A stretch of 64,000 nucleotides of DNA from Pseudomonas protegens (lineage in GTDB: Bacteria; Pseudomonadota; Gammaproteobacteria; Pseudomonadales; Pseudomonadaceae), in the NCBI RefSeq assembly GCF_003363755.1, contig NZ_CP031396.1, positions 4,496,501-4,560,500 of the forward strand, given 5' to 3'. Positions 15,241-25,129 of this stretch are shown piece after piece. The notes beneath the pieces were generated by a model. It searched no databases. It was given only the letters and a program-made list of their open reading frames with translations, and was not told the DNA's origin. A program made the translations under genes and the position numbers. Each line of letters begins with the position of its first letter. Position 1 is the first letter of the stretch.

Positions 15241-16137
15241 TCAGTGGTTGATCGGATGCTGGCGCAGGAAGTCGGCGGCCACGGCGGAAGGGCTTTCATG
15301 GTCGACGTCGACCCGCGCGTTCAGCTGGCGCATGGTTTCGTCATCGAACAGCGCCGCCAGCGGCTTGAGGTCCGCCGCCAATTGCGGGTGGGCGTCGAGA
15401 TACGCCTGACGCACCACGGGGGCGGCGGTGTAGTCCGGGAAGTAATGTTTGTCGTCTTGCAGCAGCTTGAGCTTGAAGGCGTTGAGCCGACCGTCGGTGG
15501 TGTAGACCAAACCGGCAAATACCTGGCCATTGCGCAAGGCGGTGTAGACCAGGCCGGCATCCATCTGCCGGGTGTTCTTGCGGGTCAGGTTCATGTCGTA
15601 CAGCTTGACCATGCCGGCCAGGCCGTCGGAGCGGTTGGCGAACTCGGTGTCCAGGGCCACCAGGCGGTTTTCCTTGGAGTTTTCGGCCAGGGCTCGGGTC
15701 AGGTCGCTGATGCTGTTGATCTGCGGATGTTCCTTGGCCACGTTCTCCGGCAGGGCCAGGGCGTAGGTATTGCTGAACTTGGACGGTGCCAACCAGACCA
15801 GGCCTTTTTTCGCGTCGAGTTCTTTGACTCGGGCGTAGGACTGCTGGCTGTCGAGTTTCTCGTCGATGTGGTTGTAGGCCACCAGCGAGACCCCGGTGTA
15901 TTCCCAGATCAGGTCCAGCTGGCCGCTTTCCTGGGCGCTGCGCGCCAGGTTGCTGCCCAGGCCGCCGGTGACGCGGGTGTCGTAACCCTTGCTGCGCAGG
16001 TACTGGGAGGTGATTTCCGCCAGCAGAGTCTGTTCGGTGAAGACCCGGGCACCAATGCGGATCAGTGGTTTTTCCGCGGCTTGCACCCATCCAGCGAAAA
16101 GCAGGATGCAGCCGAGTATCAGGCTTGTTTTTTTCAT
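15241..16137 (-). CDS. opuCC: Osmoprotectant-binding periplasmic protein
   Basis: The 298-residue substrate-binding protein is of the OpuAC/OsmX type. A Sec signal peptide ends near VQAA/EKP. Residues such as IGARVFTEQTLLAEI, IWEYTGVSL and DAGLVYTALRNGQ are typical of the family that binds quaternary amines. I chose the ATG at 16137 because AAGGA lies six bases before it; the ATG two codons earlier touches the ribosome-binding site. It lies between the two permease genes, with 15 to 25-base gaps. Confidence 0.88.
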   Translation of the reverse strand: MKKTSLILGCILLFAGWVQAAEKPLIRIGARVFTEQTLLAEITSQYLRSKGYDTRVTGGLGSNLARSAQESGQLDLIWEYTGVSLVAYNHIDEKLDSQQSYARVKELDAKKGLVWLAPSKFSNTYALALPENVAKEHPQINSISDLTRALAENSKENRLVALDTEFANRSDGLAGMVKLYDMNLTRKNTRQMDAGLVYTALRNGQVFAGLVYTTDGRLNAFKLKLLQDDKHYFPDYTAAPVVRQAYLDAHPQLAADLKPLAALFDDETMRQLNARVDVDHESPSAVAADFLRQHPINH

Positions 16138-16161
16138 GTTCATTCCTTGGCGCTTACGGAC

Positions 16162-16878
16162 TTAGGACGGGCGCAGACCACGTTCCAGCCAGAGGCGGCT
16201 GGCCAGGGTGACCAGGCCGTCGAGGAGCAAGGCCAGCAGCGCAGTGCAGGCGGCGCCGAGCAGCAATTGCGGCTGATTGTTCAGGGCGATGCCGGGGAAG
16301 ATCAGGCTGCCCAGGCTGTTGGCGCCGATCAGGAAGGCCAGGGGCGCGGTGCCGACGTTGATCGCCAGGGCCACCCGCACGCCACCGATGATGATCGGCA
16401 CGGCATTGGGCAATTCGACTTTCCACAGCACCTGGCGCGGCGTCATGCCGATGCCGACCGCGGCTTCCTTGAGGGAACCCTGGACGTTTTTCAGGCCTTC
16501 GTAGGTGTTACGCACGATGGGCAGCAAGGAGGCGAGGAACAACGCGAAGATGGCCGGGCCACTGCCGATGCCGAGAATCCCCAGGGCGATGGCCAGGACG
16601 GCCAGAGGGGGGACGGTGTTACCGATGTTGAACACTTGCATGAAGCGTTCGGCGCGTCCGACCATGCTCGGGCGGCTGAGGAAGATGCCGGCGGGGATGC
16701 CCACCAGCAGTGCGGCGAGCATGGACGCCAGGACCAGGAACAGATGAGCTTGCAGGTAGAACAACAGATCGTCGCGGTAGTGTTCGATCGTCGTGATGCC
16801 GATCCAGTGGACCAGCAGGGCCAGGAGGGCGATGACCGCAACCCCTCCTATCAGCCCTTTGCCATAGCGAATAGCCAC
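16162..16878 (-). CDS. opuCD: Osmoprotectant ABC transporter permease, first gene of the operon
   Basis: The 238-residue permease has a longer N-terminal helix than OpuCB and the same EAA loop (EAAVGIGMTPRQVLWKVELP). It starts with GTG at 16878, supported by AAGGAG eight bases upstream. It is the promoter-proximal gene of opuCD-CC-CB-CA. Osmotic induction is expected from the family, but no specific operator could be recognised upstream. Confidence 0.9.
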   Translation of the reverse strand: MAIRYGKGLIGGVAVIALLALLVHWIGITTIEHYRDDLLFYLQAHLFLVLASMLAALLVGIPAGIFLSRPSMVGRAERFMQVFNIGNTVPPLAVLAIALGILGIGSGPAIFALFLASLLPIVRNTYEGLKNVQGSLKEAAVGIGMTPRQVLWKVELPNAVPIIIGGVRVALAINVGTAPLAFLIGANSLGSLIFPGIALNNQPQLLLGAACTALLALLLDGLVTLASRLWLERGLRPS

Positions 16879-17227
16879 AGGCGGACTCCTTTTTTCAGTC
16901 GGCGGGCACTTTCCCGTGTGGCAAGGCCATTCCTGGCTGCCGCGAAAGTACGCGCGAAAAGCAGCTCGTCGAGTGCCGGCAAAGCGGCGGGTGAACGAGC
17001 CATGAGCGCAGCTTCGTCAAGCTAACGTGCTGATATTTCAGCCCCTGACGACAGCGCGTGACAGGGGAGTGGACGTCTCCACGTTTTAAAAGGTTCCATA
17101 CTTGGCAGCATTTAGCCACCGTTTATCTGCCGCGCGGTGGCCTGGGCGACGGGGGCAGCGGTGGCCCGCGCGGCTTTGTCTGGGCTATAATCTGCGCCCT
17201 TTTTTGATCACCGCCAGGCGATTTCCC
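16879..17227. other. Divergent intergenic region between opuCD and prfC
   Basis: This 349-base gap must hold promoters for both operons. A consensus -10 element TATAAT lies at 17186-17191, 37 bases before the prfC ATG, without a strong -35. No RNA gene, repeat or further ORF is convincing. Confidence 0.5.
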
Positions 17228-18811
<1,584 letters not shown>

Positions 18812-18829
18812 GTTCGCCTGTAACACCCC

Positions 18830-18860
18830 AAGCCCCGCTGTGCAGACAGCGGGGCTTTTT
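18830..18860 (+). terminator. Rho-independent terminator of prfC
   Basis: AAGCCCCGCTG pairs with CAGCGGGGCTT over a six-base loop and is followed by TTTTT. It lies 19 bases after the prfC stop. Confidence 0.92.
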
Positions 18861-18888
18861 ATTGCGCGCAGGATAGGCCCGCCGCCCC

Positions 18889-18972
18889 GTAGGAGCTGGC
18901 TTGCCAGCGAAGGCGGCGGACGCGGCGGTGCATGGCTTGCGGGCCTCTTCGCCGGCAAGCCGGCTCCTACGG
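18889..18972. repeat. REP doublet
   Basis: GTAGGAGCTGGCTTGCCAGC starts at 18889, and its inverted partner GCCGGCAAGCCGGCTCCTAC ends near 18970. The pair forms one stem-loop after prfC. The rest of the gap to 19146 shows no gene. Confidence 0.8.
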
Positions 18973-19146
18973 GTTGTGGTGTATTTCAGGGAGCGCCGTT
19001 AGTCGGAAGGGCCCGGCAGGTTTGGCTGTCGATAGCCTGCTATCTGGAAAAGCCGGGATATCGGGACTAGGTTTCAGACAGTGCTGTGACCTTCGCAAGG
19101 TTGGGCGCAGCCTTTGATGATTCACCTGTGAAGGATGGAATCGGCT

Positions 19147-19392
19147 ATGAATATTTTTCAACGCACGCTGTTGCTGATCAAAGTGCTGGTGATGCTGTCG
19201 CTCGGAACCTCGGCGGCCTGGGCTCACAATCTGCTGGAGGTCAAGGAGCCGGGCTTTTCGTCGACCATAGGCGAACCGGAACAGATGCTCGCCAAGTCCG
19301 AGTCGGAGCCGGGGGATGAAGGGCAGGGAGGCAGTTCGGGCGATGACGATCAGACCACCGACGATGACGACGAGGGTGACAGCCAGAGCTAA
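19147..19392 (+). CDS. Small secreted acidic protein of unknown function
   Basis: The 81-residue protein has a clear Sec signal peptide (LLLIKVLVMLSLGTSAAWA/HN). The mature part is about 55 residues and becomes extremely acidic at the C-terminus, with a D/E/S-rich tail of runs of aspartate. It should be periplasmic and could bind cations or a basic partner. I do not recognise a named family. The ATG at 19147 has AAGGATGG upstream; an ATG at 19135 touches that motif. The gene stands alone and is followed by two hairpins that terminate it and the converging dpp operon. Confidence 0.6.
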   Translation: MNIFQRTLLLIKVLVMLSLGTSAAWAHNLLEVKEPGFSSTIGEPEQMLAKSESEPGDEGQGGSSGDDDQTTDDDDEGDSQS

Positions 19393-19399
19393 AAGAAAA

Positions 19400-19438
19400 C
19401 CCCTGGCCACGGACTGATGCGCAATCCATTGCCAGGGG
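19400..19438 (-). terminator. Terminator of the dpp operon (minus strand)
   Basis: CCCCTGGC and GCCAGGGG are separated by a 23-base loop. On the minus strand the stem is followed by TTTTCTTTT, as expected for the end of the dppF transcript. It lies only eight bases past the stop codon of the converging small gene. Confidence 0.7.
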
Positions 19439-19455
19439 CGAGTGGAACACTGTAC

Positions 19456-19489
19456 AGGCGCTCCCAGAGTGTTTCGGGAGCGCCTTTTT
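19456..19489 (+). terminator. Terminator of the small acidic-protein gene
   Basis: AGGCGCTCCC pairs with GGGAGCGCCT, followed by TTTTT on the plus strand. It lies ten bases before the dppF stop codon, so the two converging transcription units use interleaved terminators. Confidence 0.85.
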
Positions 19490-19498
19490 CATGTCCGC

Positions 19499-20470
19499 TT
19501 AAACCACAAACTGCTCGGCGTAGTGGCAAGCCACCTGGCGGCTGTCGAGCTGACGCAGGGCCGGCTCTTGCGTGCTGCAACGCTCGGTGGCGTAGGGGCA
19601 GCGCTTGTGGAAGGCACAGCCGGGTGGCGGGTTCAGCGGGTTGGGCAATTCACCGACGATCTTGATCTTCGGCTTGTCCGGGTCCGGATGAATGGTCGGG
19701 GTCGCCGACAGCAGCGCCTGGGTGTAGGGGTGCAGCGGGCGGGTGTAGATGTCCTCCTTGGGACCCATTTCCACCGGCCGGCCGAGGTACATCACCAGCA
19801 CCTGGTCGGCGACGTGACGCACCACTGCCAGGTTGTGGGAGATGAACACGTAGGCGGTGTTGAATTCCTGCTGCAGGTCCATGAACAGGTTCAGCACCTG
19901 GGCCTGGATCGACACGTCCAGGGCCGAGGTTGGCTCATCCGCCACCAGCACCTTGGGTTGCAGCATCATCGCCCGGGCCAGGGCAATGCGCTGGCGCTGG
20001 CCGCCGGAGAACATGTGCGGGTAGCGCTGGTAATGCTCGGGGCGCAGGCCCACCTGCTTCATCATCGCCTGGACTTTTTCCCGGCGTTCGGCGGCGGACA
20101 GCTTGGTGTTGATCAAGAGCGGCTCGGCCAGTTGATCGCCAATCTTCTGCCGTGGGTTGAGCGAGGCATAAGGGCTCTGGAACACCATCTGCACGTCTTT
20201 GCGCAGTTGCTTGCGCTGCGCCTTGTCGGCGCCGGCCACTTCCTGGCCGGCGATTTTCAGCGAGCCGGAAGAGGGTTCCTCGATCAGGGTCAGGGCCCGG
20301 GCCAGGGTGGACTTGCCACAGCCGGACTCGCCGACCACGGCCAGGGTCTTGCCGGCTTCCAGTTCAAAGGACACGCCGTTGAGGGCGCGCACGGTGGCGT
20401 GGCCCTTGAACAGGCCTCGGGACACTTCGTAGTGACGGGTCAGGTCGCGGGCGGTAAGAACGACGGCCAT
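19499..20470 (-). CDS. dppF: Dipeptide ABC transporter ATPase
   Basis: The 323-residue ATPase has Walker A GESGCGKST, signature FSGGQRQRIALARA and Walker B VLVADEPTSALD. Its C-terminal oligopeptide-transporter extension contains the cysteine cluster CAFHKRCPYATERC, typical of DppF/OppF, which binds an iron-sulfur cluster in some homologues. With DppD it powers di- and tripeptide import. Its ATG overlaps the TAA of dppD by one base. Confidence 0.93.
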   Translation of the reverse strand: MAVVLTARDLTRHYEVSRGLFKGHATVRALNGVSFELEAGKTLAVVGESGCGKSTLARALTLIEEPSSGSLKIAGQEVAGADKAQRKQLRKDVQMVFQSPYASLNPRQKIGDQLAEPLLINTKLSAAERREKVQAMMKQVGLRPEHYQRYPHMFSGGQRQRIALARAMMLQPKVLVADEPTSALDVSIQAQVLNLFMDLQQEFNTAYVFISHNLAVVRHVADQVLVMYLGRPVEMGPKEDIYTRPLHPYTQALLSATPTIHPDPDKPKIKIVGELPNPLNPPPGCAFHKRCPYATERCSTQEPALRQLDSRQVACHYAEQFVV

Positions 20471-21438
20471 TACGCCACCTCCTGATTGAGCGGGTAGAAG
20501 CAGCGCACCAGGCTGGCGGCTTTCGGGTCGAGGCTGGGGCGTTGCTGACGGCAGTTGTCCTGAGCGTAGGGGCAGCGCGGCGACAGCAGGCAGCCTTGTG
20601 GGCGGTCATAACGCCCGGGGACGATACCCGGCAGAGTCGAGAGGCGGGTGGCGCCCAGGCTGTGCTCGGGAATTGCCGCCAGCAGCGCTTCGCTGTAAGG
20701 GTGCGCGGGGATGTCGAACAGCTGCGGTACCTGGCCGACTTCCACGGCTTGCCCGGCGTACATCACGCAGACGCGCTGGGCGGTTTCGGCCACCACGGCC
20801 AGGTCGTGGGTGATCAGCACCAGGCCCATGTTCTGCTCTTTCTGCAGGTTGAGCAGCAGGTCCATGATCTGCGCCTGGATGGTCACGTCCAGAGCGGTGG
20901 TGGGTTCGTCGGCGATCAGCAGCTTGGGTTCGCCGGCAATCGCCATGGCGATCGCCACCCGCTGGCTCATGCCACCGGAGAGCTGGTGCGGGTAGGCGTC
21001 CATGCGGCTGGCAGCGCCGGGAATCTCGACCTTTTCCAGCAGCTCGATGGCGCGCTTGCGCGCGGCCTTGGCGGACATCTTCAGGTGCAGGCGCAGCACT
21101 TCCTCGATCTGGAAGCCCACGGTGTAGCTGGGGTTGAGCGCGGTCATCGGGTCCTGGAAGACCATGGCCAGGTCCTTGCCGACGATCTGCCGGCGCTGGC
21201 GGGCGCTGAGCTTGAGCATGTCGCGGCCGTCGAAGCTCAAGGCATCGGCGGTGACGATACCGGGGTGCTCGATCAGCCCCATCAGCGCCATCATGGTCAC
21301 CGATTTGCCGGAGCCGGACTCGCCGACGATGGCCAGCACTTCGCCCTTGTCGACCTTGAGGTCGAGGCCGTCCACCACTGGCACCGCCGTGGCATCGCCG
21401 AAGCGTACGTTGAGATTCTTGATTTCTAGCAATGACAT
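20470..21438 (-). CDS. dppD: Dipeptide ABC transporter ATPase
   Basis: The 322-residue partner ATPase has Walker A GESGSGKS, signature LSGGMSQRVAIAMA, Walker B LLIADEPTTALD, and the C-terminal cysteine region CLLSPRCPYAQDNC. The ATG at 21438 (MSLLEIKNLNV) has GGAGATTCCC upstream and is preferred over an upstream in-frame start that would overlap dppC. It forms the heterodimeric motor with DppF. Confidence 0.93.
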   Translation of the reverse strand: MSLLEIKNLNVRFGDATAVPVVDGLDLKVDKGEVLAIVGESGSGKSVTMMALMGLIEHPGIVTADALSFDGRDMLKLSARQRRQIVGKDLAMVFQDPMTALNPSYTVGFQIEEVLRLHLKMSAKAARKRAIELLEKVEIPGAASRMDAYPHQLSGGMSQRVAIAMAIAGEPKLLIADEPTTALDVTIQAQIMDLLLNLQKEQNMGLVLITHDLAVVAETAQRVCVMYAGQAVEVGQVPQLFDIPAHPYSEALLAAIPEHSLGATRLSTLPGIVPGRYDRPQGCLLSPRCPYAQDNCRQQRPSLDPKAASLVRCFYPLNQEVA

Positions 21439-21448
21439 GGGAATCTCC

Positions 21449-22360
21449 TCAGGCGGCGTTCTTGAGTTTCGGGTCCAGCGCATCGCGCAGGCCGTCGCCC
21501 ATCAGGTTGATTGCCAGCACGCTGAGCAAAATGGTCAGACCCGGCAGGCTCACGACCCACCAGGCACGTTCGATGTAGTCCCGGGCCGAGGCCAGCATGG
21601 TGCCCCACTCTGGAGTCGGCGGTTGCACGCCCAGGCCGAGGAAGCCCAGGGCGGCGGCGTCGAGGATCGCTGAGGAGAAGCTCAAGGTGGCCTGGACGAT
21701 CAGTGGCGCCATGCAATTGGGCAGCACGGTGATGAACATCAGGCGCGGCAGGCCGGCACCGGCCAGGCGCGCGGCGGTCACGTAGTCGCGGTTCAGTTCG
21801 CCCATCACCGCGGCACGGGTCAGGCGCACATAGGACGGCAGGGACACCACGGCAATGGCGATCACGGTGTTGATCAGGCCTGGGCCGAGGATGGCGACGA
21901 TGGCCACGGCCAGCAGCAGCGAAGGCAGGGCCAGCATGATGTCCATCAGGCGCATGATGGTCGGGCCCAGCAAGCGCGGGAAGAAACCGGCGAACAGCCC
22001 CAGGAGGATGCCCGGGATCAGCGACATCACCACCGACGACAAACCGATCAGCAACGACAGGCGCGAACCCTGGATCAGGCGCGACAGCAAGTCGCGGCCC
22101 AGTTCGTCGGTGCCCAGCAGGAACTGCATCTGCCCGCCTTCGAGCCAGGCCGGCGGCGTCAGCAGGAAGTCGCGGTACTGCTCGCTGGGGTTGTGCGGCG
22201 CCACCCAAGGGGCGAACAGTGCGCAGAACACGATCAGCAGCATGAACAGCAGGCCGGCCACCGCCCCCTTGTTGCGGGAAAAGTGCTGCCAGAATTCTTT
22301 GTAGACCGACGGATAGAGCAGGCTTTGATCGACTGCTACTGAGGAAGTTGGAGTGCTCAT
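21449..22360 (-). CDS. dppC: Dipeptide ABC transporter permease
   Basis: The 303-residue membrane protein has an N-terminal OppC-type extension, about six transmembrane helices, and the EAA-type loop DYVTAARLAGAGLPRLMFI. It pairs with DppB to form the peptide channel. The ATG at 22360 (MSTPTSSVAVD) is followed closely by dppD. Confidence 0.93.
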   Translation of the reverse strand: MSTPTSSVAVDQSLLYPSVYKEFWQHFSRNKGAVAGLLFMLLIVFCALFAPWVAPHNPSEQYRDFLLTPPAWLEGGQMQFLLGTDELGRDLLSRLIQGSRLSLLIGLSSVVMSLIPGILLGLFAGFFPRLLGPTIMRLMDIMLALPSLLLAVAIVAILGPGLINTVIAIAVVSLPSYVRLTRAAVMGELNRDYVTAARLAGAGLPRLMFITVLPNCMAPLIVQATLSFSSAILDAAALGFLGLGVQPPTPEWGTMLASARDYIERAWWVVSLPGLTILLSVLAINLMGDGLRDALDPKLKNAA

Positions 22361-22371
22361 TAGTCTTGATC

Positions 22372-23382
22372 TCAGCGCTGGTGACGGATGCGTGGGTTGG
22401 CAAAGCCGTAGAGGATGTCCACCACGAAGTTGACCATGATCACCAGGCAGGCGATCAGCAGGATGCCGTTCTGCACCACGGGATAGTCCCGGGCGCCGAT
22501 GGCTTCGATCAGCCACTTGCCGATTCCCGGCCAGGAGAAGATGGTTTCGGTCAGCACGGCGCCGGCCAGCAGGGTGCCGACTTGCAGGCCGACCACGGTC
22601 AGTACCGGAATCAGTGCGTTGCGCAGGCCGTGGACGAATACCACCCGGGCCGGCGACAGGCCCTTGGCCTTGGCGGTGCGGATGTAGTCTTCACGCAGTA
22701 CTTCGAGCATCGAGGAGCGAGTCATCCGCGCGATCACCGCCAGGGGAATGGTGCCCAGCACGATGGCCGGCAGGATCAGGTGATGCAGGGCGTCGAAGAA
22801 GGCGTCGGTGTCTTTGGCCAGCAGGGTGTCGATGAGCATGAAGCCGGTTTTCGGCTCGATGTCGTAGAGCAGGTCGATGCGTCCGGACACCGGGGTCCAG
22901 CCCAGGCTCACCGAGAAGAACATGATCAGGATCAGGCCCCACCAGAAGATCGGCATCGAGTAACCCGCCAGCGAGATGCCCATGACCCCATGGTCGAACA
23001 GGGAGCCTCGCTTGAGGGCGGCGATTACCCCGGCCAGCAGCCCGAGGATGCCGGCGAACAGCAGGGCGGCCATGGACAGTTCCAGGGTCGCGGGGAACAG
23101 CGAAGTGAATTCGCTCCACACACTGGTGCGGGTGCGCAGGGATTCGCCCAGGTCACCGTGGGCGAGCTTGCCGATGTAGTCCAGGTATTGGGCATACAGC
23201 GGTTTGTTCAATCCAAGGCGTTCCATTGCCTGGGCATGCATCTCGGGGTCGACCCGACGTTCGCCCATCATGACTTCCACGGGGTCGCCGGGAATCATGC
23301 GTATCAAGGCGAAGGTCAGCAAGGTGATGCCGAAGAATGTGGGGATCAACAACCCCACACGGCGGGCAATAAAACTAAACAT
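22372..23382 (-). CDS. dppB: Dipeptide ABC transporter permease
   Basis: The 336-residue permease shows the typical start MFSFIARRVGLLIPTFFGIT, the IRMIPGDPV motif and the EAA-type loop DYIRTAKAKGLSPARVVFVH. I chose the ATG at 23382; an in-frame extension to 23436 adds residues unlike the family. It follows the binding-protein gene after a 73-base gap. Confidence 0.93.
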   Translation of the reverse strand: MFSFIARRVGLLIPTFFGITLLTFALIRMIPGDPVEVMMGERRVDPEMHAQAMERLGLNKPLYAQYLDYIGKLAHGDLGESLRTRTSVWSEFTSLFPATLELSMAALLFAGILGLLAGVIAALKRGSLFDHGVMGISLAGYSMPIFWWGLILIMFFSVSLGWTPVSGRIDLLYDIEPKTGFMLIDTLLAKDTDAFFDALHHLILPAIVLGTIPLAVIARMTRSSMLEVLREDYIRTAKAKGLSPARVVFVHGLRNALIPVLTVVGLQVGTLLAGAVLTETIFSWPGIGKWLIEAIGARDYPVVQNGILLIACLVIMVNFVVDILYGFANPRIRHQR

Positions 23383-23455
23383 CTTCTGAAGTACCTCAAT
23401 CAGCCGGTTAGGCGTTCCCGCCGCCCTTGGGGTCAAGGGCGGCGGGCGTTTCTTA

Positions 23456-25051
23456 TCACTTCACTTGGGTGGTCGCGAAGTTGTTGGTGGTCAGGGGGCT
23501 CTGGTGGTAACCCTCGACGTTCTTGCGCATGGCGGTGAACATTTTCGGATAGGCCATGGGAATCCACGGTTGATCCTGTTGGAAAATCAGCAACGCCTTT
23601 TCGTAGAGCTCTGCGCGTTTGGCAGGTTCAGCGTCGGAACGGGCCTGGTCGATCAGGTCCTGGAACGCCTTGTTGCACCAGCGGGCGTAGTTTTCGCCGT
23701 TCTTGGCGGCGTCACAACTCAGGTTCGGGGTCAGGAAGTTGTCCGGATCGCCGTTGTCACCCGCCCAGCCGGCCGACACCATATCGTGTTCGCCGTTTTT
23801 CGCACGCTTGAGCATCTCGCCCCACTCCATGACGCGGATCTCGAGCTTGAGGCCGATCTTGGCCAGGTCAGCCTGCATCATCTGGGCCCCCAGCAAAGGG
23901 TTGGGGTTGGTTGGGCCACCGCCATTGCGGGTGAACAGGGTGATGACCGTGCCCTCCGGCACGCCGGCTTCCTTGAGCAGGGCACGGGCCTTGTCCAGGT
24001 CCCGGGCCGGGTTCTGCAAGCTGGTATTGAAGCCCAGCAAGGTCGGAGGATAAGGGCCGGTACCCACCAGGGCGTTGCCTTTGCCGTAGAGGCTGTTGAC
24101 GTAGGCTTCTTTGTCGAAGGCGATGTCGATGGCTTTGCGTACCCGCACGTCGCTCATGTATTTGCGCGTGGTGTTCATGGCGATGTAGCCGGTGGTCATG
24201 GCGGCCAGCTCGTCGACCTTGAGGTTGGCGTCGGCCTTGATGCTGGGGATGTCATCGGGCTTGGGGTACAGGGCGATCTGGCATTCGTTGGCCTTGAGCT
24301 TCTGCAGGCGCACGTTGTTGTCGATGGTGATCGCCAGCACCAGCGGGTCCGCCGGTGGCTTGCCGCGGAAGTAGTCCGGGTTGGCCTTGAAACGGACCTG
24401 AGCGTCCTTGGCGTAACGCGTGAAAATGAACGGGCCGGTGCCGATGGGCTTGCTGTTGAGGTCGCCGGTCTTGCCTTCCTTGAGCAGCTTGTCGGCGTAT
24501 TCCGCCGGGAAAATGGAAGAGAAGGCCATGGCGATGTCGGCCAGGAACGGTGCCTCGCGGCGGGTCAGGGTGAAGACCACGGTGTGATCGTCGATCTTCT
24601 CGACGCTTTTGAGCAGTTCCTTGAACCCCATGCTCTCGAAGTAGGGGAAGCCGACGCTGGACTTGTCATGCCAGGGATGCTTCGGGTCCAGTTGACGCTG
24701 GAAGCTCCAGAGCACGTCGTCGGCGTTCATGTCGCGGGTTGGGGTGAAGTAGTCGGTGGTGTGGAACTTGACGCCTTTGCGCAGGTGGAAAGTGTATTGC
24801 AGGCCGTCCGGGCTGATCTCCCAGGACTCCGCCAGGGCGGGCTGGATGTCCGTTGTGCCGGGCTTGAAGTCCACCAGGCGGTTGAAGATGGTTTCCGCCA
24901 CCGCATCGGCAGTGACTGCAGTCGTGTACTGGACCATATCGAAGCCTTCCGGGCTGGCTTCGGTACAGACCACCAAGGGTTTGGCTGCGACGCCCATGGC
25001 GACGCTCAGCAGTGCGGCGCCCATGGCCGCTCTCAGGGGAAGCATTTTCAT
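23456..25051 (-). CDS. Peptide-binding periplasmic protein (DppA type), next to dppB
   Basis: The 531-residue solute-binding protein of family 5 has a Sec signal peptide ending near VAAKP. The core opens LVVCTEASPEGFD and includes the typical NADDVLWSFQRQLDP and GWAGDNGDPDNFL. It delivers di- or tripeptides to DppBCDF and is the most divergent of the three binding proteins here. The ATG at 25051 follows AGAGGG. By position it equals the dppA paralogue directly before dppB in P. aeruginosa (PA4502). Substrate preference among the paralogues cannot be told from sequence. Confidence 0.9.
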   Translation of the reverse strand: MKMLPLRAAMGAALLSVAMGVAAKPLVVCTEASPEGFDMVQYTTAVTADAVAETIFNRLVDFKPGTTDIQPALAESWEISPDGLQYTFHLRKGVKFHTTDYFTPTRDMNADDVLWSFQRQLDPKHPWHDKSSVGFPYFESMGFKELLKSVEKIDDHTVVFTLTRREAPFLADIAMAFSSIFPAEYADKLLKEGKTGDLNSKPIGTGPFIFTRYAKDAQVRFKANPDYFRGKPPADPLVLAITIDNNVRLQKLKANECQIALYPKPDDIPSIKADANLKVDELAAMTTGYIAMNTTRKYMSDVRVRKAIDIAFDKEAYVNSLYGKGNALVGTGPYPPTLLGFNTSLQNPARDLDKARALLKEAGVPEGTVITLFTRNGGGPTNPNPLLGAQMMQADLAKIGLKLEIRVMEWGEMLKRAKNGEHDMVSAGWAGDNGDPDNFLTPNLSCDAAKNGENYARWCNKAFQDLIDQARSDAEPAKRAELYEKALLIFQQDQPWIPMAYPKMFTAMRKNVEGYHQSPLTTNNFATTQVK

Positions 25052-25087
25052 CAAGAACCCTCTGCAATCAATTGAACCAGATTAGCT

Positions 25088-25121
25088 TGAATGGCGGATT
25101 CGTCATGAGTCCGCCATTCAA
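25088..25121 (-). other. Intercistronic hairpin between opdP and the dppA paralogue
   Basis: TTGAATGGCGGA pairs perfectly with TCCGCCATTCAA around a ten-base loop. There is no T-run, so it is more likely an mRNA-processing or stabilising structure than a terminator, and it may set unequal expression of porin and transporter. Confidence 0.55.
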
Positions 25122-25129
25122 CTGGTGGG

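Noticed and set aside
15160..17025. A 621-codon open frame on the plus strand
   Set aside because: It covers three opuC genes in antisense and is Gln/Gly-rich in the way shadow frames usually are.
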